DNA of 64,000 nt from Tricholoma matsutake (GCA_026075535.2 AP026545.1:1240001-1304000); one strand, 5' to 3'; shown: positions 1 to 11,101, counted from the first letter of the stretch. Notes: generated by a model from the letters alone, not told the origin. Program-made: numbers and translations.

Positions 1-42
1 TTTGAGTGCCTTACGGCTGCTAACGTCGCCATCCCCGAGCTA

Positions 43-1014
43 GTGCAAGCAATGATTCTACTTGCTGCGATGCTGCGCGAGTATGATTCCTTGTCCGCAA
101 CGGTCCTTAACACGACCGCTACTAGCGCCTTGACATTTAAACATGTCAAGGACTCCATTGTCGCTGAAGCCTCAAGGTGCACAGCAGTAGGAAAGCCCGC
201 TGGCCAGCCTCAGGCCAACAAACTTTCTGCTGTTAAGCGCAAAGGGGGAAACCCCAAATGGCAGCCCAAAGAAGGGCAAAACAGCAATGGAGACTCGTCC
301 CAAAAGCATGGATGACATGGGGACAGAAAGACTAAGGAGGAGAAGCCGAAGGAGAAACATACCCACCTCGCCTCCAATGCCTATACCACCATAAATGGTA
401 ATGGCACCATCATACCGCCGATGCCGCTTATACAGCGCATCAAAAGATGCAAACACACTCCCACAAGGGATCCTTGCCGCCGACCGCCTGCACAGGCATA
501 TACGGGCGCGGCCTCTACCTCTCATTCGGTTTATGCTGAATATCAGCAAGCTCGAGACACCCTCGAGCAAATGCAACTTCCGCGCAGCGCAAAAAATCTG
601 CGACCGCTGGAAGAGCACCTGATGGTGCGAGAAGGAAAGAGAAGAAGGATAGAACCAGAACCCGAGTCTAGGATCGAGGAGGTAGAAGACGATACCGTCT
701 CCCTCGGATCTGAACCTCCGGTGTCTGATGAGGAAGTGTGGAAAGCCGTCGACGAAATGCTCGTCGATGAACCCCTTGATACAGGGGTGTATGATGACAG
801 GTCAGTCCTTTTCCCTGCCACAAGCACTAAGATTAATATTCCGATGAATACAGCGAACTTTTCATGTGAAATTTTACCGCTATTAAATGTATCATGGAAT
901 TATTTAGATCTTAATATATGTGCTATGTGTGCAAAGGGAGATTGTAAAAAAGGTGCTGACTGGATCATGGATTCAGGCGCATCAAAACACTTCACTGGAT
1001 TTCGCTTCTTATGA
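43..1014 (+). pseudogene. copia gag C-terminal region and aspartic protease
   Basis: One frame with a TGA at 313-315 separates a basic, Lys/Gln-rich gag tail from a downstream part ending in a retroviral-type protease motif, DSGASKHF (about 967-990), normally the catalytic Asp-Ser-Gly of copia protease. Between them is an acidic, proline-poor linker. I see no intact CCHC knuckle; the segment MCAKGDCKKG just before the protease may be its remnant. The frame is lost after HFTG by a frameshift, and the next domain continues in the frame starting at 920. Confidence 0.75.
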
Positions 1015-2671
1015 GCCTTTACCAAGAAAGGACTCTACCTTGGTCCAAATGGCCACTGGTACTACTCATATAGTAGGAAAAGGAGCAGTCTTCATTAAAC
1101 ACCAGGTAGTATGTCATGGGAAGTCAGAGACATGTGAAACGCGGTTATACCCCATCTACTACATACCCGACATTAATACTCAATTGATGTCAATGGGGGT
1201 CTTTTTACAAGACGGAAGTGATGTGCGTGGTTCCTCCGCACACATTTCATTTATCAAGCATGGAAACCCAATCATGCATTGTGTCCCTCTAAGGAGGAAT
1301 GACATGATCTATTGGGCTCGGACTCATATATTGAGCACCAAAAAGGTTAATGTTGCGACCATTTATGTCGCTGACTACTTGACTTGGCATAGGCGACTTG
1401 GACACCCATCCAAAGAGGCGCTAGGGAAAATGCCTAAAAGCACCATAAAATTCCCAAGGAATTTAATTATTCCTAAAGACAAAATTATATGTCCAGGGTG
1501 TGCAGAAGGGAAAATGACCTCAAAATCTTTTCCCGAGTCAGACTCACGAGCTGACAAATCCTTTGAATTAATACATTCCGACCTAAAGGAACTCCCGGTA
1601 CTATCGTACCACAAACATAAATACTTCATTGTATTTCTGGATGACAAAACGTCACATATCTGGGTCCAATGTCTCAGAAAGAAATCTGATGCTGCTGCAG
1701 CGATTAGACAATTTCAAGCGATGGCTAAAACCCAATATGGCGCTACAATCAAGCGCTGGCATGTCGATCCAGGGGGGGAGTTCAAGGATCGTGAGCTACA
1801 AAAACAGCTCAAGGACTTAGGCATCAAAATAGAGATGTCTGCACCCCATGTTCATCAACAGAACGGGCGCGCAGAGCGCGCCATAAGGACAATAATGGAA
1901 AAGTCGCAAACCTTGTGATTCACCGCTTGTCTACCACAATCATGGTGGGAATTTTGCATAGAACATGCAACACATTTATACAACCGAACCTCAATAAGGC
2001 GCCTGAAATGGCTGACACCTTTTGAGGACCTGACAAAGGTCCGCCCAGATCTAAACAATCTGAAGGTCTTTGGTTGCGGTGCTTATGTCTATCTACCAAA
2101 GGAAAAACGTCCAACAACATTATCTCCTCGATTGGAGTTAATGACGTACCTTGGAGTAGAAGATGGCATTAAAGCATATTGTTTCATGTGACAAAATGGC
2201 GCAATATTCATTGGTGCCACAGCACTATTTGATGAAACGATGTTCCCATGCTGTCCCAGAGCTAAAACTCCTGCCAAGACAGACCTTGGTGATTTTCCAC
2301 CTCCAGAACCAGAAGATGACGACCACTCATCTGGAATGGATGGCGATGACCCTATACCACCACAAAATCCGCCCCTTCCTCCATCATCAGAAGATGATGA
2401 TGATGATTTACCAAGTGAGCAAAAGGTGCATGACGATGCGACTAATGCTCCTCCTCCGCCGCCTCCAGTTAACACTGAGGACTTTTGTCCAAGATGTGAA
2501 GATCAACAGGAATGGCAGCAATTGCCCCGTCAATCAGGCAGGCAGAGGAAAATCCCAAACTGTCCCGGCAATACCTATGGAGAACAGCAACTCCCCTCTG
2601 ACATAGAGAGAGACATTGCGCGTGATCGATATTGGAAGAAGTCTGTGGGTCAAGATTTGGATCATAACTGA
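920..2671 (+). pseudogene. copia integrase with GAG-pre-integrase domain
   Basis: The pre-integrase zinc domain is visible as WHRRLGHPS followed by CPGCAEGKM (about 1385-1515). The integrase core carries HSDLKE (first Asp), HVDPGGEF (second Asp; DNGGEF is usual) and HQQNGRAERAIRT (catalytic Glu, about 1852-1890). Downstream are the FGCGAYVYLP stretch and an acidic proline-rich linker to RT. In-frame TGA stops at 1916-1918 and about 2189 break it; it would join the RT frame (2735) without a shift, through the TGA at 2669-2671. The protein would bind LTR ends and insert cDNA. Confidence 0.85.
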
Positions 2672-2734
2672 ACACGACCACGACCTCAACAGCAAGAACC
2701 AGTTGCTGGACCGAGTTCGGCACCCCACGAGAGT

Positions 2735-4429
2735 GTGCCCGATTCCAATAATCAAGAACATGATTACCCAATGGGGGAACCGGACGAAGCAGGTTATATT
2801 AAAAAGATAACCAAGGAAGGTGGAGATGAGCTTATCCGCTGGCTGTTATCAAAAGCAGTCACACCATCAAGCGGAAAAGGCCTAGTTCCAAACCAATTTC
2901 GCGATATTGCACGCCTACCCCGGCAGCAGCAACTTGAGTGGAAACAGGCTTGTCGTGAAGAGTTAGAGGCTCTTCGCAAGGGACAAGTCTATGATATCGT
3001 CGATCTTCCACATGATCGGAAAATGATCAAAAATAGATGGGTTTTCTCCGTGAAATCGGATGGAAGAAAACGGGCCAGACTCGTGGCCAAAGGCTTTTCA
3101 CAAGTCAAAGGCATTGACTTTGATGAGATTTTCTCACCAGTAGTCCGCTACGAGACCGTATGCCTCATGTTTCCCCTTGCATCTCTAGAAGGCATGTATA
3201 TGACCGGTCTAGATGTAAAAACCGCATTTTTATATGGCAAACTTGATGAGGAGATCTATATGGATCAACCCGAGGGTTTCAGACTCGAGGGTAAAGAGCG
3301 CAAAGTAATGCGCTTACGCCGAGCATTGTATGGCCTTAAACAGGCTTCACTAGCATGGTGGAAAGAGCTAGAGGCATTTATGCGCACCATTGGGTTTGTG
3401 CGTGCCAGCTCCGATGCCAGCATCTTCATACACAAGGATCCTAAGACAGGCAGCATCATTATTGCGCTAGTCTATGTTGACGATGGCTTGTTCATGGGCA
3501 AAAACAAGAAACTTGTGGATGAAAAGAAGAATGCTTGCCTGAAGCATTGGGAGTGCCGTAGTACTGAAAAAGTCACGGAATTCTTAGGCATGTGCGTCAC
3601 CCAGACCACTACAAAAGTCAAACTCGATCAAACAGAATATCTTGCCAAAGTGCTCGAGAGGTTCGAGATGACAAATGCCAAAGTTGCCCCCACTCCGCTC
3701 CCGACTGGCTACAAACCGTCGGAGAACACAGTGACACCAAACGCGGCGCTTAGATCGAAATATCAGTCTGTGATCGGATCTTTATTGTATCTGATGCTCA
3801 GAACGCGACCTGATATCGCTTACGCGGTAATCAAGATGTTGCAATTCTCAGCTAATCCTAGCCAAGAACATCTAGACAAAGCAATGTACATAATGCGCTA
3901 TCTGGTGGGAACCCAGAAGTACAGTATAGTCTATGATGGAGAGAAATCCGAGGGGCTGCAGGCCTTCACAGATTCTGATTGGGCAGCTGACACTGTCAAG
4001 CGCCGATCTACAACGGGTTACTTTGCTACTCTGGTGAGTGGCATTGTGTGCTGGCAGTCCCGTTTACAAAAAACTGTAGCACTGTCATCCACAGAAGCCA
4101 AATATATGGCTCTCTCTGACACTTGTCGGCAGATAGTGTGGATAGAGTCCTTATTCCAGGAACTTGGATATACACTGAAGCGCGTACCAATCTGCGCTGA
4201 TAATCAGGGATCCATCTTTATTGGATCAAATCCAGTTCAGGAAAGAAGGACCAAACATATAGACATTCGCTACCACTACACCCGCGAATGCATAGAAAAT
4301 GACAAAGTCACAGTCGTTTTCATTCCTGGAAGTGATAATCCGGCTGACATGTTCACAAAGAACCTTGGCACCGTCCTATTCAGGAAATTTAGAGACTCTC
4401 TCGGAATTACTTTCGAGATTCAAACTTAG
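2735..4429 (+). pseudogene. copia reverse transcriptase and RNase H
   Basis: This is the longest open segment of the element (564 codons). RT motifs in order: the NRWVFSVK-KARLVAKGF region, TAFLYGKLDEEIYMDQPEGF, RALYGLKQASLAWW, and the catalytic YVDD (about 3475). RNase H follows with TDSDWAAD, LSSTEAKYMAL and DNQGSIF, ending in HIDIRYHYTRE and ADMFTK, the usual copia C-terminus. The segment itself has no stop, but it lacks its own start context and depends on the broken upstream frame, so I call it part of a pseudogene. The start at 2735 is only the first Met after the TGA at 2669. Confidence 0.9.
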
Positions 4430-4461
4430 CTGCTTAGAGCGTTGTACAGTTTGAGGGGGGG

Positions 4462-4737
4462 TGTTGAAATTAATCCCAGTGATGCATGCTGTATACATGA
4501 GGCAATACATGCAGCATATGCATGTTACTGCGCTTACTGCGCATACATGCGGTAAACACATTCCTGAGTCATGTGACATCCTTATTATTATGTATATAAG
4601 GAGAACCTGTACCGTAGTTTAGGAATACAGTGTTCTTACCTCTGCTAACCCTAGCTGTAAGTCTAAGTAAACCCCAGGTAGGTTGTAAGGAACGTGTTGT
4701 CTCTTCCACTGTGCAGCATATATAGTCTGCTCCAACA
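4462..4737 (+). repeat. 3' LTR of the copia element
   Basis: The segment begins TGTTG right after the polypurine tract and ends CAACA, giving a 5-bp inverted terminal repeat over 276 bp. It contains a TATATAAGG box (about 4592-4600), suited to LTR transcription. The 3' boundary rests on the TGTTG/CAACA symmetry because the 5' LTR is not in the window. Confidence 0.8.
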
Positions 4738-4744
4738 TAGATAG

Positions 4745-5040
4745 AGGTCAAAGACAAGATCAAGATGACAATGACAATCAGGACACAGAACAGGATAACT
4801 CACATTGGGTCAAAAGGTCAGTTACCATCATCATTGACAGGACTGTACTCATGGTTGCCAAATCATAACAGTTGTCACTTGATGATCAGCTTGCTCCGAT
4901 CATACTGAAGTTGGAGAATAACCATCCAATTGGGAAATGTGATGCCCATCCCAATGTGCAATGCTTTGTTTATACCACTAACAACTAGCACTTTGACTTG
5001 AGTTGACACCAGTTGCAGGCTTGGGCCAACCAGACTGTGA
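4745..5040 (+). pseudogene. fragment of an agaricomycete hypothetical-protein gene
   Basis: One plus-strand frame reads DDQLAPIILKLENNHPIGKC, then a short His/Cys-containing segment, then QLQAWANQTV, followed by a possible intron start (GTGAGT at about 5039). This resembles a family of mushroom hypothetical proteins with an L(E)xxYPxG...C...F-L...L-WA pattern. The frame carries several stops. No function is known to me. It is cut off by the copia LTR on the left. Confidence 0.4.
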
Positions 5041-5354
5041 GTGATCTTTTTCTTATGTGCTTTCCAGGCTCATATTCAAGTTATAATCTAAGCTGAGGAA
5101 AAACACTGAGTACTCAAAGCCACTCATTGGTAGTAACTTCTTCTGTGCAAAGAATTGGATTGGTTTTGACATACAATCAGACATTGTTAATCCATCCCCA
5201 CAAACTTCTGGGCCATCACCATTCTATTCACTCTCTCTGGAACCTGTATGGATACCCAAATTTTGCATCCCCTGTTGGTGTCCTAGTCCGAGCAGAGTCC
5301 GAGTCAAATCCTAGTCTTAGTGAAATTCCCACACCAATAAAATAACATGTCACA

Positions 5355-5405
5355 AGCAAGAATTGAACTATACACCTCAGCACTCTACCAACTGAGCCAA
5401 GGAGG
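5355..5405 (-). repeat. tRNA-like Pol III module in E0
   Basis: On the minus strand there is an A-box-like TGGCTCAGTTGG and, downstream, a B-box-like AGTTCAATTC, spaced as in a tRNA gene. The flanks do not form an acceptor stem, so it is a tRNA-derived promoter relic, not a tRNA gene. Confidence 0.65.
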
Positions 5406-5925
5406 CCTTGCATTATAAAGAACATTATGTTTATTTATTACTACCAAAAACTATTTTAAATTAACCCCCTGTGCGAGGAGAAGACTGTACTACTGATTAT
5501 AATAAAAATATCCACCCCACAAGCAGTTGCTCATGGCAGTGGTTGGTGTTGTTGCTGCTGCTCTCGCTGTCTATTTCCCCCCACAGCTGTTAGCACCCAG
5601 TCCACCCTGCGAGCAAATGCTCGCAGTAGTGGGGGGCGGGTGCTGGGCCACCTTTGTCTCCTTGGTCGTCAACGTCATTCCACCCACCATCCACCCCACA
5701 AGCAGTTGCTCATGAGGCTGGAGGCAGGTGGTGCTTGTTGGTTCCCCCTCCTTGTCACTGTCTCCCCCTCCATCATTGTTGTTCATTGTTCATTGTTGTT
5801 TGTTGTTCCTTCCTCATTGTCATTGTCCCCCCCTCTCATTGTCCCCTCCCCTTGTTTCCCCTCTCCCTGCCATCCCATTATTGTCATTGTCCCCTGTTGT
5901 TGTTGTCTATAGTTAAAATTAGTAT

Positions 5926-6041
5926 CTAAAAACATTGTTAGTAAAAAAAGAAAAGAATGAGAAAAGAAAAAAGAAAAACTTACCTGTGGCCCAAGAGATG
6001 TCATTGGTGGCCCAAGAGATGTCAATGACATCTCTTGGGCC
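5926..6041 (-). other. GGCCCAAGAG hairpin followed by intron-like segment
   Basis: On the minus strand a perfect hairpin (arms GGCCCAAGAGATGTCA, 6009-6041) is followed after a partial duplicate arm by GTAAGTTTTTC, an ACTAAC branch-like site and TTTTTAG, bounding a 58-nt intron-like stretch (5926-5983). The same hairpin-plus-intron design recurs across the window. Confidence 0.6.
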
Positions 6042-6641
6042 TTTTTTTGATTGGCTTGCCTTCTCATCATGTTGGTGTTGTTGTTTCGGTCATCGTCTCC
6101 TCCCCCCTCCCCTTGTATTCCTAGCCCTCCTTGTTCATTGTCATTGTTGTCCTGCCCTGGCATTGCTGGCCCTCATTCTCCTGCTGTTGTTGTTGTTGTT
6201 TTTCTTTGTTGTTCCACCCATGTTCCACCCCACGAGCAGTTGTTTGTGAGGCTGGGGGTGGGTGGTGAATCATTTCTTCTTCTTCATTGTCATTGTCCCT
6301 GTCTCCATTACCCCATTGTCCCCGTCATTGTCCTCCTCCTGTCATTTTGTTTCCCTCCCCCCCATTGTTTTGCTGCCCTCTTTGTTTTCCTCTTGCCCAT
6401 TGTCCCATTGTCCCCACAATCCACCCTGCAAGCAAGTGGCTCACAGGCGAGGGGTGGGTGGCATTCTTTATCATTCTGTTTCTAGTTAGTTAACAAAAAA
6501 AACAAGAGAAATAAAATACCTAGGGCCCAAATGATGACAAATGTCATTTGGGCCCATTTGGTGTGCGATGCAGCCATTTTTTATCTGGGGACTAGTAGTT
6601 GACATCCTAAAAATAGTATTGAAGCTAGCTACTTTTGTCTT

Positions 6642-7215
6642 GTATTAGGCAATTTGTAAATCAACAAAGTCACCCAACTTCATTCCAACCAAGTTAAACA
6701 CTGCCAATCCCCTTTCAAGTACCTCAAACTTTGCCTTGTTCTCCCTGGAAACCTCCAGATCTCTTATCTCTCTCCTATCCCTTGTCTTGAAATTAGGACA
6801 CTTGATGAGGAGAAGGGCACAACTTCTTACAAGTTGAAGCCAAGTCCTTTCTGTTCCCCTCACACTTGGTGTGTCACATCAAGTGGACTCTGCCCTGGAA
6901 TCCTGTCAGTTTTCCTTTCCTACTTCTGTCCTCCCTTTATCCTTCAACCACTACTGATGGGTATGACTGGAAATCCAATGTCTTCCTTTGTTCTGCTCAG
7001 AACTTAACAGTATTTACAAACTCTCACTTCTCTCGTCAAATTCATCCAATCTTCTAAAACCCCTCCTATAGTCAGACTCCCACTGAATCACAGACTCAAA
7101 AAACTACAAGAAACTTCTGCCATGCAGGCACAGTACCAGGTTTATCAGCAATCCATCAATCTATACTTCTATCCCCTAGGCATGCTTCAACCTTTGGTGC
7201 ACATTGGTAACCTAT
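6642..7215. other. no recognisable gene
   Basis: There are short ORFs on both strands (72 aa minus at 6645-6863, 63 aa plus at 6866-7057), but neither carries a motif I recognise. The stretch is the left flank of E1 and ends in its left target duplication AAAATAGTG (7216-7224). Confidence 0.5.
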
Positions 7216-7537
7216 AAAATAGTGAGTACATTACACTCCTCCACCTATTCTGGTCAGATTCTGGTTGGAATGCCCATTCCGATCAGAATTTCTGGAATTC
7301 CAGGGAATTCCATGGACATATATTTTTCTCACAATTCATAATTCCGATCGGACCGGAGGGTCAATTTTACCTCTGGAATCCCTGGAATCTACCCGGACTC
7401 ATTTTTACCTGGAACAGTCAGATCAACCGGATGCACAGCAACTAGTATAACTGGAATAACCAGAATAACTGGAATAACCAGAATAACCGGAATAACCGGA
7501 CTGCATGTGCTTTCCCAAATAAAATTTCGACGTACAA

Positions 7538-7603
7538 CAAGAATCGAACACTCGACCTTGGGTCTGCACACATAACAGCACACTTAACCACTGAGCTACC
7601 AAG
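7538..7603 (-). repeat. left outward tRNA-like module of E1
   Basis: The minus strand carries a TAGCTCAGTGG A box and a TGTTCGATTC B box. The same sequence recurs in E2 at 33221-33289. Transcription would run toward the left end through the TCCGG units. Confidence 0.75.
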
Positions 7604-7711
7604 CAATTATTCCTCTACATACATTTAATACTTTTATTACCCAACCAAGGTACGTAGTTAATCACAGCCATTAACGGAATAATTAATATTAATACTAATA
7701 AGTACGCATAT

Positions 7712-8244
7712 CACAAGAGGCAGAGCAATATATTAGCCTGGAGAATATGCCAAGAATAATAAGAGAAAAAGACACTTTTTCCCTTGGGAAAAATAAAAGG
7801 AACCATTAGTGAAAATGTGTCATTTTCCCACACTTTTCTCTTTGTTCTTACTTAACTAAAATGACTTATCTATTCCTGAGAGAAAATCAGATGAAAATAG
7901 AGGGGAAATATCTCTTTTTTTCAACTTTTTCTCTATTTTTGGTGAAAATAACATTTTTTCTCCTGATTTTCACAATATTTTCTCCTAGCAACAGATTAGA
8001 TATTTCTTCATAGAGAAAAAAGTGGGAATGTATGGGGAAATAACCTTTTTCTCCTTAAGTTTCTCAGGTGTTTCTTCTGGAAACAGGTTAGTTATTTTTC
8101 AGCAACAACCAAAAGGAGAAAACTGTGAGAAAATAACATATTTTTACTGATGGTTCCTTTAATTTTTCCCTAGTGAAAAAGTGTCTTTTTCTCTCATTAT
8201 TCTCAACATATTCTCTTAGGCAAAATATTGCTTTGCCTCTTGTG
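7712..8244. mobile_element. MITE with about 95-bp TIRs, nested in E1
   Basis: The ends CACAAGAGGCAGAGCAATAT and the inverted CACAAGAGGCAAAGCAATAT extend to arms of about 95 bp, with an A/T-rich interior lacking ORFs. TAT is duplicated at both sides (7709-7711, 8245-8247). The related element E2 has GCATATGCA at the corresponding position (about 33128-33136), which is the empty site. A 3-bp duplication suggests PIF/Harbinger; a TA duplication (Tc1 type) cannot be excluded. Confidence 0.85.
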
Positions 8245-8423
8245 TATGCATGACACGTGACACGTGACTGCCAGCTCACAACCACCACCACCACTGTCAC
8301 CAATGCCACCACCTCCTCCTCTCCACTCTACCACCACCACTGCGTGTGCACCCACCACCACCGTTCCCATGCCCACTGCCACCATCACCACCACCTTCAA
8401 ATGAGCCAACTGGACGGAACGTG

Positions 8424-8523
8424 GGCCCAAACGACGGCAATTGTCATTTGGGCCATAGGTAAGTTTTTTTCTTTTTTCTTTTTCTTTTTATCAATCAACT
8501 AATTGTAATTTATTGCTTTTTAG
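8424..8523 (+). other. GGCCCAAACGAC hairpin and intron-like segment of E1
   Basis: The hairpin GGCCCAAACGAC...GTCATTTGGGCC (8424-8454) lies 4 nt before GTAAGT. The intron-like stretch 8459-8523 (65 nt) is T-rich, has CAACTAAT as a possible branch site and ends TTTTTAG. There is no convincing ORF across it, so any spliced product is probably non-coding. Confidence 0.6.
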
Positions 8524-8839
8524 GCTATATACTACTGGGGACGACCTGTTGCAATGAAAAATGCGCAACGAAAAATATGCAACGCATGCCCACAGCCACC
8601 CAATCCCCTCCTCCCCTTTCAAATGGGATGTGAGGCTGTCGACATGGGCTAGGTGGGTGCAGAGGGATGCCAGGAGACCCCAGAAGGAGGATACCTGCCT
8701 AGTAAGCACCCACCAACCCCCGTACATGTGCCATGTCGCACTGACACACCCAAACCCCTCCCCCCCCGCCCCCCCAAAAAAAAAAAGACAGAAATCCAAA
8801 TGGGGGATGATGGCGACAAACAACAACAAGCCACCCACC

Positions 8840-9300
8840 CCCAGCCTCATGAGCAACTGCTCGTGGGGTGGAACATGGGTGGAACGATGCCCAGGCGCAG
8901 GGACAGGAGACAACAACGACACACCACCTGCCCCCAGCCTCACGAGCAACTGCTCATGGGGTGGATTGCGGGTGGAATGACAACAATGACAAGCCACCCA
9001 CCCCCAGCCTCACAAGCAACTACTTGTGGGGTGGAACGTTGGTGGAAAGATGCCTAGGCACCTGGATAGGAGATGATGACACACCACCCACTCCCAGCCT
9101 CATGAGCAACTGCTCATGGGGTGGATTGTGGGTGGAACGACAACAACAACAAGCCACCCACCCCCAGCCTCATGAGCAACTGCTTGTGGGGTGGAATGTG
9201 GGTGGAACGACACCCAGGTGCAGGGATAGGAGATGACAATGCACCACCTGCCCCCAGCCTCACGAGCAACTGCTCGTGGGGTGGATTGTGGGTGGAAGGA
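8840..9300 (+). repeat. six tandem GAGCAACTGCTC palindrome modules of E1
   Basis: Units of the form CCACC-CCCAGCCTCA-GAGCAACTGCTC-GGGGTGGA recur at about 8850, 8942, 9012, 9104, 9174 and 9262, spaced 70 to 92 bp. Each holds the 12-bp palindrome or a one-base variant, inside longer CCACCC/GGGTGG complementarity that could form a larger hairpin. Open frames through this array are by-products of the repeat. Confidence 0.7.
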
Positions 9301-9322
9301 CAGACAACAGCGGGGTCGCGTC

Positions 9323-9610
9323 CCCTCCCCCTCCCCCACACTTTGTGTGGGGAGGGATTTTTTTTGTACTTTTAATTATTTATTAGTATTGTGCCCCCCC
9401 TCCCCCATTTTGCGTGGGGAGGGATTTTTTTCTTCATATTTTTACCTCCCCCCTCGTGTTTGGTGTGAGGGGTTAGCTTTTTATGTATATAAATAAAACT
9501 CCTTTTATGCATAAATAAAACTCCCTCTTGCATCTTGTGAGAGGGAGGATTTTTTGTTTATGTACGTAATCACAATCATCCCCACTCCCTCGCATTCAAT
9601 GTGAGGGATG
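9323..9610 (+). repeat. tandem G/C-stem hairpins with T-tracts in E1
   Basis: Four to five successive hairpins have stems such as CCCTCCCCCACA/TGTGGGGAGGG and CCCTCTTGCA/TGTGAGAGGG, most followed by T runs of 5 to 9. The layout looks like intrinsic terminators, but in a fungus the T runs could stop Pol III. A close copy in opposite orientation lies in E2 (31627-31895). Confidence 0.65.
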
Positions 9611-9694
9611 TGGTTGATTAAAATTTTTTGATCTTAACTACTTTGAAAAAAATTAGAGTGTCAAGAATAAACCTTATATTACTAACTAATAATT

Positions 9695-9785
9695 CTCCTG
9701 TGGCTCAACTGGTTAAGCACACATGTTTGGTTTGTCATGTGATCACTCTAATCAAGATGTCTTGAGTTCAATCCTTACTCTGCAC
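9695..9785 (+). repeat. right outward tRNA-like module of E1
   Basis: A box TGGCTCAACTGG and B box GAGTTCAATCC lie in tRNA order, with an enlarged spacer between them. Near-identical modules sit in E2 (31453-31543, minus), E3 (37466-37550) and E5 (61840-61928). Confidence 0.75.
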
Positions 9786-9884
9786 AAATATATTTTGTAG
9801 GCACTTTGACAACTTAAGACTTGAAATTTGACTATCCATTAGGGTATATACTCTAAGTTGAGCATCTGGAGTAACCAGAATCTG

Positions 9885-10018
9885 GTCAGACTCACTGGAA
9901 TCCACTGGAATCCAATGGAATCCAATAGAATCCAGTGAGTCTGATTGGAATCCAGTGGAATCTGGTGAATCCGATCGGAATCCAGTGGACTCCAGTGAGT
10001 CCAATCGGAATAGGTGGA
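9885..10018 (+). repeat. subterminal GGAATCC array of E1
   Basis: About ten GGAATCC-like units (GGAATCCACT, GGAATCCAAT, GGAATCCAGT) lie between the tRNA-like module and the right TIR. The left end of E1 carries the related unit GGAATAACC. In E3-E5 the corresponding unit is GGACTCC. Confidence 0.7.
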
Positions 10019-10246
10019 GGAGTGTAAATTACTGAAAATAGTGCCAGATACAGGCATCAACATTGGCATCAGCATCAGCATTTGGCACAGAGAGTTATAA
10101 AGTGCATCAGCATCAGCAAACAAGACAGACAATTGGTACAGGCAATATTAATGGGTTAGATCCAGCAAAAAAAAACCATGTTCAAAATAACAATGTCAGT
10201 CCTAGCTACATAGATGTAAAAAGAGTTGTCATTGAGTAATGCCACA

Positions 10247-10919
10247 TCAGTGAGAATCAGCAGGGGGATCAGCCATGGTGTCATTGGCACTGTCATGGGA
10301 TGATGGTCTGATTGGAATTTCTGAGAACCTGCTTTCAAATGATTTCAGATTATGCTCCATCCTTTCATTCAAAGTTGCATATGTCTTCAATGTAATATCT
10401 TGCTGTTCCAGCTTCTCAACCTTGGTCATGTAGAGGTGATGACTGGCATCCTTGTATGATGTGCCAAGCTGGGTTTGCAGGGCCTTCACTTCAGCATGGT
10501 AGCTCAACAACTCCCAGTCTGTCAAGTTCTGCAACAGGATCATTCAATATAGCCACACAAATGTAGGATGAAGACACTTACTGGATTGGCAGGTAGTATG
10601 AGCTGGTTTTGGGGCATATCATAGCATGGTTCATTGGTCATGTTTCCAGACTGTGAATTGATCATGAGTCAGTGGATACATAACATCAGCAAATAAGACA
10701 TGGCATTGGCCAGGCAGCATCAACACTTTGAAATGAAGGAAAGCTTACCCCCCCATGTGCCTTGTGCACATTGATTTTGACCTTCTTGTGATAGGCCTCC
10801 ATTGCATGATGGGTGGCCAGAATCATAAAATGGGACACTAAATAGTGTTGCCCATTGTCACTTTGAATAGGGACATACCCATCAGGAATATCTGCCTGGC
10901 TTTGCTGCTGATTGCTCAT
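10247..10919 (-). CDS. hypothetical 173-aa protein, three exons, apparently intact
   Basis: Exons 10919-10749, 10650-10582 and 10528-10247 join in frame (57, 23 and 94 codons including the stop). Both introns (98 and 53 nt) have GTAAG donors and CAG acceptors in phase 0. The start MSNQQQ is the first Met followed by the conserved-looking GYVPIQSDNGQHYLVSHFM block; a Met four codons upstream (MIHTMSN) is possible. The third exon has YHAEVKALQTQLGTSYKDASHRLY-like text (here SHHLY) and looks helical. I associate this pattern with a mushroom-specific family of unknown function often seen next to transposons. It is divergent from the gene starting at 11102, with about 180 bp between. Confidence 0.65.
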
Positions 10920-11101
10920 TGTGTGGATCAATATAACAGAGGTGATAACACTATCTTATGTGTTTAATCAGTGATCAGATCAGACATTATTTGTTTGTGT
11001 ATATCTATCAGATCTATCAAAACATGTGATTGTTGATTTTCATCATTTCACATATCAACATCCATCCATCCTGACCCATAGCTGTGCTGACTCATCTCAT
11101 C

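Larger units (their letters stand above)
1..4737 (+). mobile_element. Ty1/copia LTR retrotransposon, 3' portion
   Basis: The window opens inside the gag of a copia element and runs through protease, integrase, reverse transcriptase and RNase H to the 3' LTR. The domain order protease-integrase-RT-RNase H is the copia order, not the gypsy order. A polypurine tract (TTGAGGGGGGG, 4451-4461) directly precedes the LTR. The 5' LTR and 5' target duplication lie outside the window. The reading frame is broken by one frameshift near 1000 and by in-frame TGA stops at 313, 1916, about 2189 and 2669, so the copy is dead although the RT-RNase H part is one open frame. All visible nonsense codons are TGA, which fits CGA-to-TGA changes at CpG; that is inference. 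Confidence 0.93.
5270..6640 (-). mobile_element. degraded module-type non-autonomous element (E0)
   Basis: The segment has the parts of elements E1-E5 in minus orientation: GAGTCCGAG units (5290-5310), a tRNA-like module, GAGCAGTTGCTC-type palindromes (near 5523, 5602, 5700, 6235 and 6430) and two GGCCCAA hairpins next to intron-like sequence. The C/T-rich stretch 5800-5900 and 6280-6420 is low complexity. I could not find matching termini or a target duplication, so the boundaries are approximate. Confidence 0.5.
7225..10034 (+). mobile_element. E1: TIR element with outward tRNA-like modules
   Basis: The left end AGTACATTACACTCCTCC and the right end (reverse complement AGTAATTTACACTCCTCC, preceded by one C) are inverted copies, and both continue into ACCTATTC. 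A 9-bp direct duplication AAAATAGTG flanks the 2810-bp unit exactly (7216-7224 and 10035-10043). Inside, in order: subterminal GGAAT/TCCGG units, a minus-strand tRNA-like module, a nested MITE, a CCACCACC-rich stretch, a GGGCCC hairpin with intron-like sequence, six GAGCAACTGCTC-type palindromes, tandem G/C hairpins with T-tracts, a plus-strand tRNA-like module and GGAATCC units. No transposase is encoded. A 9-bp duplication is typical of Mutator-like elements, but this assignment is only an inference. Confidence 0.88.

Noticed and set aside
172..618. Minus-strand 148-aa ORF over copia gag
   Set aside because: It is a shadow of the plus-strand gag frame, with no recognisable domain.
7538..7603. 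Functional tRNA gene
   Set aside because: A and B boxes are present but no acceptor stem or regular anticodon arm forms, and the sequence is repeated within transposons.
8257..8502. His/Thr-rich ORF in the CCACCACC stretch of E1 (also 32875-33118 and 60296-60608)
   Set aside because: Low-complexity trinucleotide sequence read in a chance frame; the frames are not kept between E1, E2 and E5.
9323..9610. Rho-independent terminators and hence a bacterial sequence
   Set aside because: Stem-plus-T structures look bacterial, but the window has LTR retrotransposons with chromodomains, GT-AG introns and KDZ/Tc1 transposases; the hairpins are repeated element parts.
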